This document shows positions 44,401 through 55,900 of a stretch of DNA of 64,000 nt, one piece after another. Made by a program: the position numbers and the translations under genes. The notes under the pieces were generated by a model. That model was not told where the DNA came from and ran no database searches. It was given only the letters and a program-made list of their open reading frames with translations. This stretch comes from Mya arenaria (Eukaryota > Mollusca > Bivalvia > Myida > Myidae): positions 22,189,045-22,253,044 of the forward strand of contig NC_069127.1 in NCBI RefSeq assembly GCF_026914265.1, in the 5' to 3' direction. How positions within the stretch are numbered: position 1 is the first letter of the stretch; the number at the start of each line of letters is the position of its first letter.

Positions 44401-47350
44401 GCTGATATTCTCCTCTACAAGTATGTAATGGTAAAATTTCCAATCAAAATCAAACTTAAATTGACAAAATTGGATGTAATAAAAACATCATGCAAATAAC
44501 ATACCTTTGACAATATTGATGTATTCAAATATAGAATACATGATTGAAAGATTGAGAGACAATATTGGTATGATACCTTTGGAACACTGTCAGATGTACC
44601 AGTATGTAGAAATGTTAAGACATGTAGCATACAGAACTTATTTGTATCTTGCTAAAATTTAAAGATTTAACTTTTGTAGATTATGACTGTCTGTAGATCC
44701 ACTTTATATTCAAACTGGTAGATACATGTATTACAGAAATAAAATGGCTGGAAACCAAAGACATTGTATTGATTGCAAAACCATTGATATGGAAGATGAA
44801 TTTCACTTTATTTGTGTTTGGCCATCTTTTAACAATATTTTTTTTATGAGAAAGAAATTAATTATAATAAAGAAATTCAATTAAGAAAGACCTATCTACA
44901 ATTGTTACATTCAAATAATAGAACTGAACTTACCAGTATAAAACTATGTCTATTTGTTAGGATTTTTTTAAAGAAAGATCAAAGTAATCTATTCTTAATG
45001 TAAGAATTAATGTTTAATTTGTTCATTGTCTAAATAAAATATGGATATTACAACTAATTTAATATATAACCTTTGATGTACTGCATGAAGTTGGATTTTT
45101 TTATGCCCCCGTAGGTGGGCATATTAAAATCGCACCGTCCGTCTGTCCGTCCGGCTCTGTAACTTTCCCTTGTATGGACAGATTTTAAAATAACTTGCCA
45201 CATGTGTTCCACATACCAAGACGACGTGTGGCGTGCAAGACTCGTGTCCCTACCTCAAAGGTCAAGGTCCCACTTAGTGTTTATTCACAATAGAGTGCTG
45301 TATATAAGGACATAGAGTATAGGTTGTCGTGTCCGGGCTGTAACTTTCTCTTGTATGGACAGATTTTAAAATAACTTGCCACATGTGTTCCACATACCAA
45401 GACGACATGTCGTCTGCAAGACCCGTGTCCCTACCTCAAAGGTCAAGGTCACACTTAGTGTTTATTCACAATGGAGTGCTGCATATAAGGACATAGAGTA
45501 TAGGTTGTCGTGTCCGGGCTTTAACTTTCTCTTGTATGGACAGATTTTAAAATAACTTGCCACATGTGTACGACATACCAAGACGACGTGTCGCGTGCAA
45601 GACCCGTGTCCCTGCCTCAAAGGTCAAGGTCACACATAGTGTTTATTCACAATGGAGTGCTGCATATAAAGACATAGAGTATAGGTTGTCGTGTCCGGGC
45701 TGTAACTTTCCCTTGTATGGACAGATTTTAAAATAACTTGCCACATGTGTTCCACATACCAAGACGACGTGTCGCCTGCAAGACCCGTGTCCCTACCTCA
45801 AAGGTCAAGGTCACACTTAGTGTTTATTCACAATGGAGTGCTGCATACAAGGACATAGGGTATAGGTTGTCGTGTCCGGGCTGTAACTATCTCTTGTATG
45901 GACAGATTTTAAAATAACTTGCTACATGTGTTCCACATACAAAGACGACATGTTGTGTGCAAGACCCATGTCCCTACCTCTAAGGTGAAAGATACATTAA
46001 GTGTTTATTCACAAGGGAATTCTGAATATAAGGACATAACAGTGTAGGCTGTCAAGTATGGGTGGTATTTTTTTATTTTCAGAGGCAATTTAAAATAACT
46101 TGCCATATGTATTTGACACGTAAAGGCAAGATAAACTTTTCATGTACTGACCTTGTTCATAGGTCAATGTCACATTCGGGGGCATTCGTCACATACTGTG
46201 ACAGCTCTTGTTTGTATATATATATATATATATATCTACACGGTTGTATTTTTGTGTTGTTACTATGAATATACACATTGACGTAAGTTGTGTCTGTCTG
46301 TCTTACCAAAGGTTAATTTAAATATTTAAACAATCTTATTATTTTGTTGAAACTCCATACATCAGCATTGGTGGAAATAATTTTACGGCCATTTCATTAC
46401 ATTTTTCAGGTCCACATTAGTGCCCGTGGGCGAAGATCAGATCACCCATCTAGAGCTAGCACGGGACCTCGCCCGATCTTTCAATAGGAAATATGGGCTT
46501 ATCTTCCCTAGGTGCTCCCAACTTCTTGGTATGTAGATAGTTTCAAATGGCTTAGCATGGGAAACACCATCTTGTTTTCAATAAAAACAATAAATATGCT
46601 TAGTTATTTTTCACTGTATTTTCATAGCGCCTCAGAGTTTACAAGATTTATTATTTGGCCTTAAATAAAAAAGCCTTGTAGATACTTGACACACAAATAA
46701 CCAAACTACATGTATTCATATAGAAAATTCTAATATTCTAAAAAAAATTTTTTTTAAGTTTTCTCTTTTTTTGCAAATTGTTAACAGTTTTCTTCTTGTT
46801 CTTTATTGTATACTAATTTACTAGTATGTTGTGAATAAAAGTTTAACCTAAATAAATGAAAGTTTATTAGTTGTTTCTCTATATCATTTCAGGTGATGTT
46901 GCAAAAATAAGATCTTTGAAAGATCCTAGCAGTAAAATGAGCAAGTCTGATCCCAACCCTATGTCCAGAATAGACCTTTCTGACTCTCCTGATGAAATAT
47001 GTGACAAGATAGGCAAGGCTGTCACTGACTCCCTCTCAAAGGATATAACTTATGACCTTGACCTTCGACCAGGGGTCGCGAATCTTATTGACCTTCATTC
47101 ATCATTGACGGGTCAGAGTGTGGAAGAAATAGTGAAATATGTTCAAAATCAAGGAATGAATAAGAAAACTTACAAAGACTATTTGGCGAGTGTAGTAAAT
47201 GATAAAGTTCAGCCAATGAATGCAGAGATGAATAGATTGCTTAGTGACAGAGGTCATTTGAACTCAGTATTGAAGAATGGACAAGATAAAGCCTCTTCAA
47301 TTGCTGTAAATACAATGTCTGATGTGATGAGTTTAGTTGGCTTTAGATGA
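41467..47350 (+). CDS. WARS2: Mitochondrial tryptophanyl-tRNA synthetase, 8 coding exons, complete
   Basis: Charges mitochondrial tRNA-Trp with tryptophan. Exons: 41467-41559, 42178-42294, 42623-42699, 42907-42988, 43552-43632, 44338-44420, 46410-46528, 46893-47350. All are GT-AG and in phase: 1110 nt, 369 aa, usual for WARS2. Exon 1 encodes a basic, Phe/Arg-rich leader ([16 protein letters not shown]...) like a mitochondrial targeting peptide. Class I motifs: VFSGIQPTG and HLGN (about 55-58), the TrpRS form of HIGH, and an exact KMSKS at 232-236. Other family blocks: [42 protein letters not shown]-like sequence with F for the first L, and VPVGEDQ. Intron 6 holds a LINE fragment and a Pearl-type element. 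An AATAAA lies 37 bp past the stop. Confidence 0.95.
41842..41942. repeat. Near-perfect 48-bp-arm hairpin
   Basis: 41842-41889 pairs with 41896-41942 with essentially one mismatch and one base of length difference in the poly(T)/poly(A) run, around a 6-base loop CCTGGA. Arms begin TTAGTCATTCTAAAATGCCG. In WARS2 intron 1. Such near identity suggests a recent foldback/MITE insertion. Confidence 0.85.
44727..45010 (+). mobile_element. LINE reverse-transcriptase C-terminal fragment
   Basis: In one frame it reads [20 protein letters not shown] then [10 protein letters not shown], matching the Cys-rich end of LINE polyproteins (CxxC...IEDEFHF). A frame change and stops follow, then [20 protein letters not shown]-like text in another frame, as at the end of such proteins. 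A 5'-truncated, dead LINE copy in WARS2 intron 6. The clade is not certain. Confidence 0.6.
45101..46213 (+). mobile_element. Pearl/Helitron-like element with 180-bp minisatellite core, copy 1
   Basis: Starts TTATGCCCCCGTAGGTGGGC, then a CCGTCCGTCTGTCCGTCC microsatellite, then about five units of some 180 bp (starts near 45158, 45338, 45518, 45699, 45879) each with CTTGTATGGACAG, CCACATACCAAGACGAC and TCAAAGGTCAAGGTC. It ends GTCACATACTGTGACAGCTC, a small hairpin before the tip. The layout of microsatellite, tandem core and conserved 3' hairpin is that of the bivalve Pearl elements, now seen as Helitron-related non-autonomous elements. In WARS2 intron 6. Confidence 0.8.
46214..46236. repeat. 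(TA)n microsatellite
   Basis: A TATATATATA run directly after the 3' end of the Pearl-type element. Confidence 0.85.
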
Positions 47351-47386
47351 TGTTTTTTGTGCTTTTAATAGTGGTTTTTCTTCAAT

Positions 47387-47392
47387 AATAAA
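47387..47392 (+). terminator. WARS2 poly(A) signal
   Basis: AATAAA 37 bp past the WARS2 stop codon, in AT-rich sequence. The canonical signal and short distance support it; the cleavage site is not visible. Confidence 0.7.
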
Positions 47393-48751
47393 TGATTGAA
47401 TATGTAGGAAGTTTTTTCTAGGTGACCTGAGCATAACTTGACAGGTCATTGTCTAAAATCTGTCAAGGATCATGTACAGGCCTTGTCAATATTATCAGGG
47501 TTCCACATTTCACCATAGTCAAAGGACTGTCCCGTTACGCCCCTTGCATGTCAAAGGCAGCACCCATGAAGACATTCAGAGAGGACAAAGGCCCCTGCAC
47601 CTCCTGTGGTTTAAGCATTTTAAGAAAATAAAGAATTGCATGTAACATGTTGATATAAGACAGGCCATTTGAAACTATAATGAACAAAAAGCAGGAATAT
47701 CATTAAAAATTTATGGTATAAATAGCACATTAAGTTAGCTCTTTGTCATGCAATGACATAAATATTGTTGTTTAAATAAAACATGTTATTAGGATAATGT
47801 CATACACTTACATATATTTATTACTTTGAAAATATGTATATATTGAAAAATATACGTGAGTAAATGCGTTAATGCATTAATGAAAAGTTCATGTTATTGC
47901 AAAAAATGAGACATACATGTATTGTTGAATTCTGTCTAATGCATGCATAAAGCCCTGTTCTTGAAAGCCTTATCACAGTATTAAACCAAGCTACGGCCTT
48001 TAATTCATAGAATTTTGATGGATTGATGGTGTATTAATAACCCAATTGAGCGTTGGTAGGCTAAATACTTTGTATTACATACTAGATTAAATATTTAGTC
48101 GTCCAAGCACTAGTTTCAGTCAGTAAGTACAATAACAATATTTTTTATCAACTCTTAAAACTCGCTAAGAATGCATGATCGTTCAGTCCATCTAGGACGA
48201 GTTTGAAAAAAGACCATGAGCGGTCAATAAACATATCACAACTCTTACATGTCCAATGTAGGAATCATATTCATTGGTCTTGTTTCAATGTTTCGCCCAG
48301 TGTAAATATAGTGTAGACAAACGTGTGTCCCTTTCAGCTCTAGGTCAATATTGAGTAGCATGGTGGCCAAACATTTACCAAGGATTCTATAGGCACAAGG
48401 ATATAAAGACTAACATACACTAATCGAGAGGAAAACAACATACAAAACAACACAGCGTGTTCATCAATCTGTTGTTGTTTTTTCAAATGATAATGTAACC
48501 ACTTTCAAATGATCAGAGAAACTAGCTCCAATTTCTTGAAACATCTGAAGTTCCTTATTACTGGACTAAGTTTAGCTCGCTACTTTTGTTTTGTCCCGAC
48601 ATAGTTCAACTATAATAGTAAAATAATAAAAAAACAAACTTATCAGAGCCAACATAAATGTGAAATTAAAAAGTATATTTTGTTCATATCGATTCTTGTG
48701 ACGTTGTGTTTCCGACTTTGAGTGGCTGTAAGGTATGTAGTTAGTTGCCTA
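47393..48751. other. Intergenic DNA, nothing recognised
   Basis: AT-rich; no exon, RNA gene or repeat could be supported. Confidence 0.45.
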
Positions 48752-51700
48752 GGATCATGGTAAACATAGCTATTGGTCTGATACCTGTAGTTAACAAGTT
48801 TACTGAACAAAAACTGTGCGTAGCATCAAGGTTAACGTTTAGATTATTGGTCCCATACCTTTAGTAAACAATTTTATAATACAAAATCTGTTAGTAGCAT
48901 CATGGTTAACTTTTGGCTATCGGTCTCGTAACTGTAGTTAACATATTTATAGCGCAAAACCTGTGCATATGACCTATGTTAACTTAAAGGCTATTGTCTT
49001 ATACCTGTAGTTAACAATTTCTTACTGTAAAATTGTTCCTTGAATCAGTGTTAACCTTATAGCTATTGGTCTCACACCTATAGTTATCAATTTTATAATG
49101 CAAAACCATGCGTTGAATCATGGTTAACTTTTAGGTGATACACCTTATACCCGAAGTTAACAGATTATAGTACAAACTTTGTTCGAAGCATCATTGTTAA
49201 CTTTCTGGCTATTGGTCCTATACATGTAGTTAACAGTTTTATAATACAAACTTTGTTCGAAGCATCATTGTTAACTTTCTGGCTATTGGTCCTATACATG
49301 TAGTTAACAGTTTTATAATACAAACTTTGTTCGTAGCATCATGGTTAACTTTTTGGCTATTGGTCCTATACATGTAGTTAACAATTTTATAATACAAACT
49401 TTGCTCGTAGCATAATGGTTAACTTTTTGGCTATTGGTCCTATACATGTAGTTAACAATTTTATAATACAAACTTTGCTCGTAGCATAGTGGTTAACTTT
49501 TTGGCTATTGGTCCTATACATGTAGTTAACAGTTTTATAGTACAAACTTTGTTCGTAGCATCATGGTTAACTTTTTGGCTATTGGTCCTATACATGTAGT
49601 TAACAGTTTTATAATACAAACTTTGCTCGTAGCATAGTGGTTAACTTTTTGGCTATTGGTCCTATACATGTAGTTAACAATTTTATAATACAAACTTTGC
49701 TCGTAGCATAGTGGTTAACTTTTTGGCTATTGGTCCTATACATGTAGTTAACAATTTTATAATACAAACTTTGCTCGTAGCATAATGGTTAACTTTTTGG
49801 CTATTGGTCCTATACATGTAGTTAACAGTTTTATAATACAAACTTTGTTCGTAGCATAGTGGTTAACTTTTTGGCTATTGGTCCTATACATGTAGTTAAC
49901 AATTTTATAATACAAACTTTGCTCGTAGCATAATGGTTAACTTTTTGGCTATTGGTCCTATACATGTAGTTAACAATTTTATAATACAAACTTTGTTCGT
50001 AGCATCATGGTTAACTTTTTGGCTATTGGTCCTATACATGTAGTTAACAGTTTTATAATACAAACTTTGCTCGTAGCATAGTGGTTAACTTTTTGGCTAT
50101 TGGTCCTATACATGTAGTTAACAATTTTTAATACAAACTTTGTTCGTAGCATAGTGGTTAACTTTTTGGCTATTGGTCCTATACATGTAGTTAACAATTT
50201 TTAATACAAACTTTGTTCGTAGCATCATGGTTAACTTTTTGGCTATTGGTCCTATACATGTAGTTAACAATTTTATAATACAAACTTTGCTCGTAGCATA
50301 GTGGTTAACTGTTTGGCTATTGGTCCTATACATGTAGTTAACAGTTTTATAATACAAACTTTGTTCGTAGCATAGTGGTTAACTTTTTGGCTATTGGTCC
50401 TATACATGTAGTTAACAATTTTATAATACAAACTTTGTTCGTAGCATAGTGGTTAACTTTTTGGCTATTGGTCCTATACATGTAGTTAACAATTTTATAA
50501 TACAAACTTTGCTCGTAGCATAATGGTTAACTTTTTGGCTATTGGTCCTATACATGTAGTTAACAATTTTATAATACAAACTTTGTTCGTAGCATCATGG
50601 TTAACTTTTTGGCTATTGGTCCTATACATGTAGTTAACAGTTTTATAATACAAACTTTGCTCGTAGCATAGTGGTTAACTTTTTGGCTATTGGTCCTATA
50701 CATGTAGTTAACAATTTTTAATACAAACTTTGTTCGTAGCATAGTGGTTAACTTTTTGGCTATTGGTCCTATACATGTAGTTAACAATTTTTAATACAAA
50801 CTTTGTTCGTAGCATCATGGTTAACTTTTTGGCTATTGGTCCTATACATGTAGTTAACAATTTTATAATACAAACTTTGCTCGTAGCATAGTGGTTAACT
50901 GTTTGGCTATTGGTCCTATACATGTAGTTAACAGTTTTATAATACAAACTTTGTTCGTAGCATAGTGGTTAAGTTTTTGGCTATTGGTCCTATACATGTA
51001 GTTAACAGTTTTATAATACAAACTTTGCTCGTAGCATAGTGGTTAACTTTTTGGCTATTGGTCCTATACATGTAGTTAACAATTTTTAATACAAACTTTG
51101 TTCGTAGCATAGTGGTTAACTTTTTGGCTATTGGTCCTATACATGTAGTTAACAATTTTTAATACAAACTTTGTTCGTAGCATCATGGTTAACTTTTTGG
51201 CTATTGGTCCTATACATGTAGTTAACAATTTTATAATACAAACTTTGCTCGTAGCATAGTGGTTAACTGTTTGGCTATTGGTCCTATACATGTAGTAAAC
51301 AGTTTTATAATACAAACTTTGTTCGTAGCATAGTGGTTAACTTTTTGGCTATTGGTCCTATACATGTAGTTAACAATTTTATAATACAAACTTTGTTCGT
51401 AGCATAGTGGTTAACTTTTTGGCTATTGGTCCTATACATGTAGTTAACAATTTTATAATACAAGCTTTGTTCGTAGCATAATGGTTAACGTTTTGGCTAT
51501 TGGTCCTATATATGTAGTTAAAAAAAATTTAATACAAACTTTGTTCGTAGCATCATGGTTAACTTTTTGGCTATTGGTCCTATACATGTAGTTAACAATT
51601 TTATAATACAAACTTTGTTCGTAGCATAATGGTTAACTTTTTGGCTATTGGTCCTATATATGTAGTTAAAAAAAATTAATACAAACTTTGTTCGTAGCAT

Positions 51701-52346
51701 CATGGTTAACTTTTTGGCTATTGGTCCTATACATGTAGTTAAAAATTTTATAATACAAACTTTGTTCGTAGCATAATGGTTAACTTTTTGGCTATTGGTC
51801 CAATACATGTAGTTAACAATTTTATAATACAAACTTTGTTCGTAGCATCATGGTTAACTTTTTGGCTATCGGTCCTATACATGTAGTTAACAATTTTATA
51901 ATACAAACTTTGTTCGTAGCATCATGGTTAACTTTTTGGCTATTGGTCCTATACATGTAGTTAACAATTTTTAATACAAACTTTGTTCGTAGCATCATTG
52001 TTAACTTTTTGGCTTTTGGTCTTGTACATGTAGTTAACAATTTTATAATACAAACTTTGTTCGTAGCATCATGGTTTGCTTTTAGGCTATTGGTCCTGTA
52101 CCTGTAGTTAACAGTTTTATAATACAAAATATGTCCGAAGCATCATGGTTAAATTTTAGGCTGTTGGTCCTTTACCTCTAGTTAACAATTTTGCAGTACA
52201 AAACCTTTTCGAACATCATTTTTAACTTTTATGTTTTTCGTCCTATACTTCTAGTTAACAATTTTGTAATACAAAGTCTGTTTGTAAAACCATGGTTAAC
52301 TTTTAGGTTATTCGTCCCATGCCTGTAGCTTACAATTAAAAAGTAC
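48752..52346. repeat. 74-bp satellite array, about 48 units, with higher-order repeats
   Basis: Units of 73-74 bp contain TTAACTTTTTGGCTATTGGT, CCTATACATGTAGTTAAC, TTTTATAATACAAACTTTG and CGTAGCAT. The centre is nearly uniform. Units grow more divergent towards both edges (before 49200 and after 52060). Long stretches recur at offsets of 590 bp (8 units; 49921-50350 against 50511-50940) and 368 bp (5 units; 50569 against 50937), which shows recent multi-unit duplications. Minus-strand frames through it merely translate the repeat and are not genes. Confidence 0.95.
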
Positions 52347-52399
52347 AAAAGCATGTACGCCAATGTCATAAAGGCAGTTCATTAAACTTTGGTTTATAC

Positions 52400-52527
52400 C
52401 AATTTATTTTAGCTCGATTGCGACGAAAGCTGAGCTTATAGAGTCTCTCTCGAGTCCGTTTCCTGGGTCAAACCCGTGACCTCTTGGTCGGGAGGCGAAC
52501 ACTCTACCTCTGAGCCACCCCGACCTC
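52400..52527 (-). mobile_element. tRNA-derived SINE
   Basis: Minus-strand head GGTCGGGGTGGCTCAGAGG (A-box) and TCACGGGTTTGACCC (B-box), then GGAAACGGACTCGAGAG, TATAAGCTCAGC and GCAATCGAGCT. Same family as 3992-4162. It is not a working tRNA gene because it continues into a SINE body and the cloverleaf is not whole. Confidence 0.75.
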
Positions 52528-52965
52528 TATTCATTAAACTTTAATGCATAGAGTAGTGATAAAACATGTACAGTAACAACTGCTATAGCCTTGTGCTTTA
52601 ACCGTCTTGTCCGAGGATATCCGAAACAATACTTTTTGATTTACCCAAACGTGTCTGGCTTGATCTAAAGAAATGTAACATTTGATCAAGGATTAAAAGA
52701 TGGCCCGTGCTGTCAATTTTTAAACCAATTATCCAATATAATCCAACAACTACGACCCTTCGTCTTAACTTATTATTTGCCTATTGTGTAACCTGACTTA
52801 AAACATATTTCGAAATGGAATAAGAGATATTCATTCCGTTTTTCACACACTCATTTCAAATATTATTTATCGTGTCATTTTAAATGATGCGAGTGTTAAT
52901 GGAACACTTCTTGTCAAACCTGAAGTTATTTTAATTGCAAATATCGTTCTAAAATTCCATCGACG
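52528..52965. other. 5' flank of the EGF-protein gene
   Basis: Upstream and probable 5' UTR and promoter sequence of the gene starting at 52966. No defined motif is claimed. Confidence 0.4.
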
Positions 52966-55900
52966 ATGCTACCGTTCTCGGGTATATTGCTTTTGGCGTC
53001 GTTGTTTGTGCGGCTTTCGTTGCAGGGTGGACAGTTTATGGGCGGATCGATCAGCTTTACCCTTCATAATGGATCTGGGGACAATGTAGTGGTAGGTAGT
53101 TTTTAACATTATTATGTTATTTACTTTCCTTTTTGGTAACAAGCTCGCTATGTTTTCTCATATATTTAATTACACAGTCTTTCATAACCACAAAACGCAA
53201 TGAGAAGTGAAAAGACTGGTACTTCAGTTCAAAAGCGAATTAGTATTAGAAAAATACACATCTGGTTCGATACATACAGAACATACATTAAAAAGGCATC
53301 ATCAGCCGAAACGTAAAATAGTGAATATGCTTTTCAAACACATCGGCATACATAATAGTCGGACAATGGTATATTGACTGGGTACATACACAGATGCATA
53401 TATCACGCAAATATAATCAAAACCCCTTTTTCCGGTTAGTGAACTTGGTTTCGCACTCGCTTCGCGTTCGTCTTTTATATTTTGTTCAGTTGTTGTATAC
53501 TATGCTGAAAGAGTGGCGTTCCTGCGTGAGTCCGGTTCCAACACAAGTGGGCATTACAGAAGCATCTTAAGAACATATTAACTTAATAAGCGGAATATTT
53601 GGATTTTTAGTAGACCTGATGTATGTACATGATTTTGAAGAATTATTATGTATTGATTGAGTTTGTGTTTTGCCCTTTTTGTGGTAGGCACGTTTAAGAC
53701 ATTTGTGTTAAATATTTTATATTGTTATAATAGCTATGGTCCATGTTATACATCTTGAGAAAACAACGGATTCTTAAGTTTCCATATTTTAACTACAGAA
53801 TATAAACGAAATAAGACACTTTCTACCAGTGAAATTAAACAATTAAGGAAATTGGTGAATTTTAAGAAAATATACTATTTTAACCTGTGATGCGTTTGTA
53901 ATATGACCCCTCATAATACCACACGTCTGCTTCATATTCACATTTAAAATATCTATCGAAGTACCTGACGGTTGGTAAGATGACATTGCGCTTTGCCATG
54001 TTACCTTGAGATGTAGATAGAAACGTTTCAGTGGTGTTGACAATATTTCTATAGCTAAGGAAACGCACAGGGTGCTGATATTCCATCTTTAAAAACGCAT
54101 TTGCAGACTAAATGATGTGACGTTATTTTAAGCACAAAGAACATCGTGTTCTACAAAAACGGAAAAACGATCTTAGAGTGACCAGTATTTTTTTTACTGT
54201 ATTACAAAAAGCGCTTAGGGATGAATCATCATACATGTTTAACCGCCAAAGATGAACCAGGGTCAGTTGAATATCATCAAATAACTAATAAAGTTGTGGT
54301 TTTGTAAAACATAACGCAGAGTGGGAGTTCATCTATCTATGTTTATTAAAAAACACAGATTATGAAAAGTTTAAAGTAAACCTCTCAGGGGCTAAGGAAT
54401 GTCAAGAATTAATTTTCAAATGAATACGAACGGTAAAAAATGGTACGATTGGTCTGTTCAAAGCGTCCAAATATCTAGGTACGAAACTGTCATAGTATGA
54501 AACCTTCAAACACTTTCTACGTATAAAAGTTAAAAAACAAACTCAAATTATTGCCAGTACACTCATTTGCCCATTCTCATCATATGAACATTAATTATTG
54601 CTCATATTGTTTTTATGCCAACGGGATTTTACTCCTTTTTCAATGACGGAGTCAGGCGGTTGTTAACATTTAGTAACCTTTGACCTTAATATTCAGTTCA
54701 AGCGCATGGTAAATAATAGGTTCAATTCCATATCACACTGAACACGTAAACTAACACCCGATTCCCAGAAAAAAAAAATTAACACTAAACACTACCATCT
54801 GCCATATAATGTAACGTTCTTATACGGCAATAGGAAGTCCTTGGCCATTTTACATCGGAGATAACCTCGGATGTATATGGACAGTTTACAATGTCGGAAT
54901 TCTTTACATTTAACTGCGCTGCTAGTATATCAAGGGCATCAGTTTCGTAATATAAATTACACGTTCAAACAAACAATAATTAATATTATTGGTATCAATC
55001 TTACGATTGATGTACCGGCATACCAACGGAGTTCTTTTTGGTGGAAAATAGCCGAGGAGTTCCGATTGCTTATAAGGATGTATCCTTATCCATGTCATCT
55101 AAAAATATACGCCAAGCTTGAGGAAGAAGGAATAAAAGTTTTCACGATCATCTTACACACTATTTCGACAAAAGAAGTCGATACAGCATTGCAATGATTG
55201 GATTTGGCATTGTTATAACTGGATATAAAAACAAAATGAACTCTGTTTTGATAACTATGTGTTCATGTTTTATTTATAACGCTCTTGACCAGGCTAATAT
55301 TGAAATGTTCACCAACTGGGTCCTTGGGACGGGGCCATGTGGGCCAACATGCAGTAAGGCTGACATAGGCACATCGACAAACAACAAGACAGCAAGACAT
55401 GATGTCCACAACTTTGGCAATTTCTCGACTGATTTTCCCATCTTCGATTCTAATAACCCTGATGATACTAGAAACATTACCAGCAGATCTATTCAGACGT
55501 TTGTGATGCAAAATTACACTGAAACAGTTTGGGCCGTGAGCGAAAAGGACAAGTGGGAACAAGACCGCATGAAGTTCTCGTTTGAGCTGAAACCGAACAA
55601 AGGTCGGGAGGATTTCAAGTAAGTTAACTCAAAATGTATGTAAACTGTTATTAACTAGGGTTAAAGACACTCCATTATGATGATATTAGGAAGCTATAAT
55701 ATATTAAAACATGTGTCCTTGAATGGTTAAATTAATGCTTATTTTAGTGTTACGCTTTAAAGGTCTTCTGCATTGAGATCGGAGATTGATTGTTTTTAAT
55801 CTAATAAAATATTGCATAATAAAAGATGTCAAATTGTTGATCGTTTATCCCACGCAATTACACTAGATCTAGCCAATACCAATGTAGAATACCAACCCTT

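Noticed and set aside
47449-47631. 60-aa frame downstream of WARS2
   Set aside because: No homology, splice or codon evidence; it lies past the WARS2 poly(A) signal.
49979-52127. Series of minus-strand frames with YMYRTNSQKVNHYAT repeats
   Set aside because: They are translations of the 74-bp satellite. They end where unit length changes, and the identity follows the DNA, not codon positions.
52430-52527. tRNA gene on the minus strand
   Set aside because: A and B boxes are present but the fold is incomplete and the sequence continues into a SINE body shared with 3992-4162.
54380-54560. Reverse-transcriptase fragment (KYLGTKLS-like frame)
   Set aside because: Only one short YLGT-like block in a frame with stops; too little to support a LINE call.
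54871-55197. 108-aa plus-strand frame before EGF-gene exon 2
   Set aside because: It contains a dispersed hairpin arm, has no in-phase splice sites to the neighbouring exons, and the exon 1 to exon 2 join works without it.
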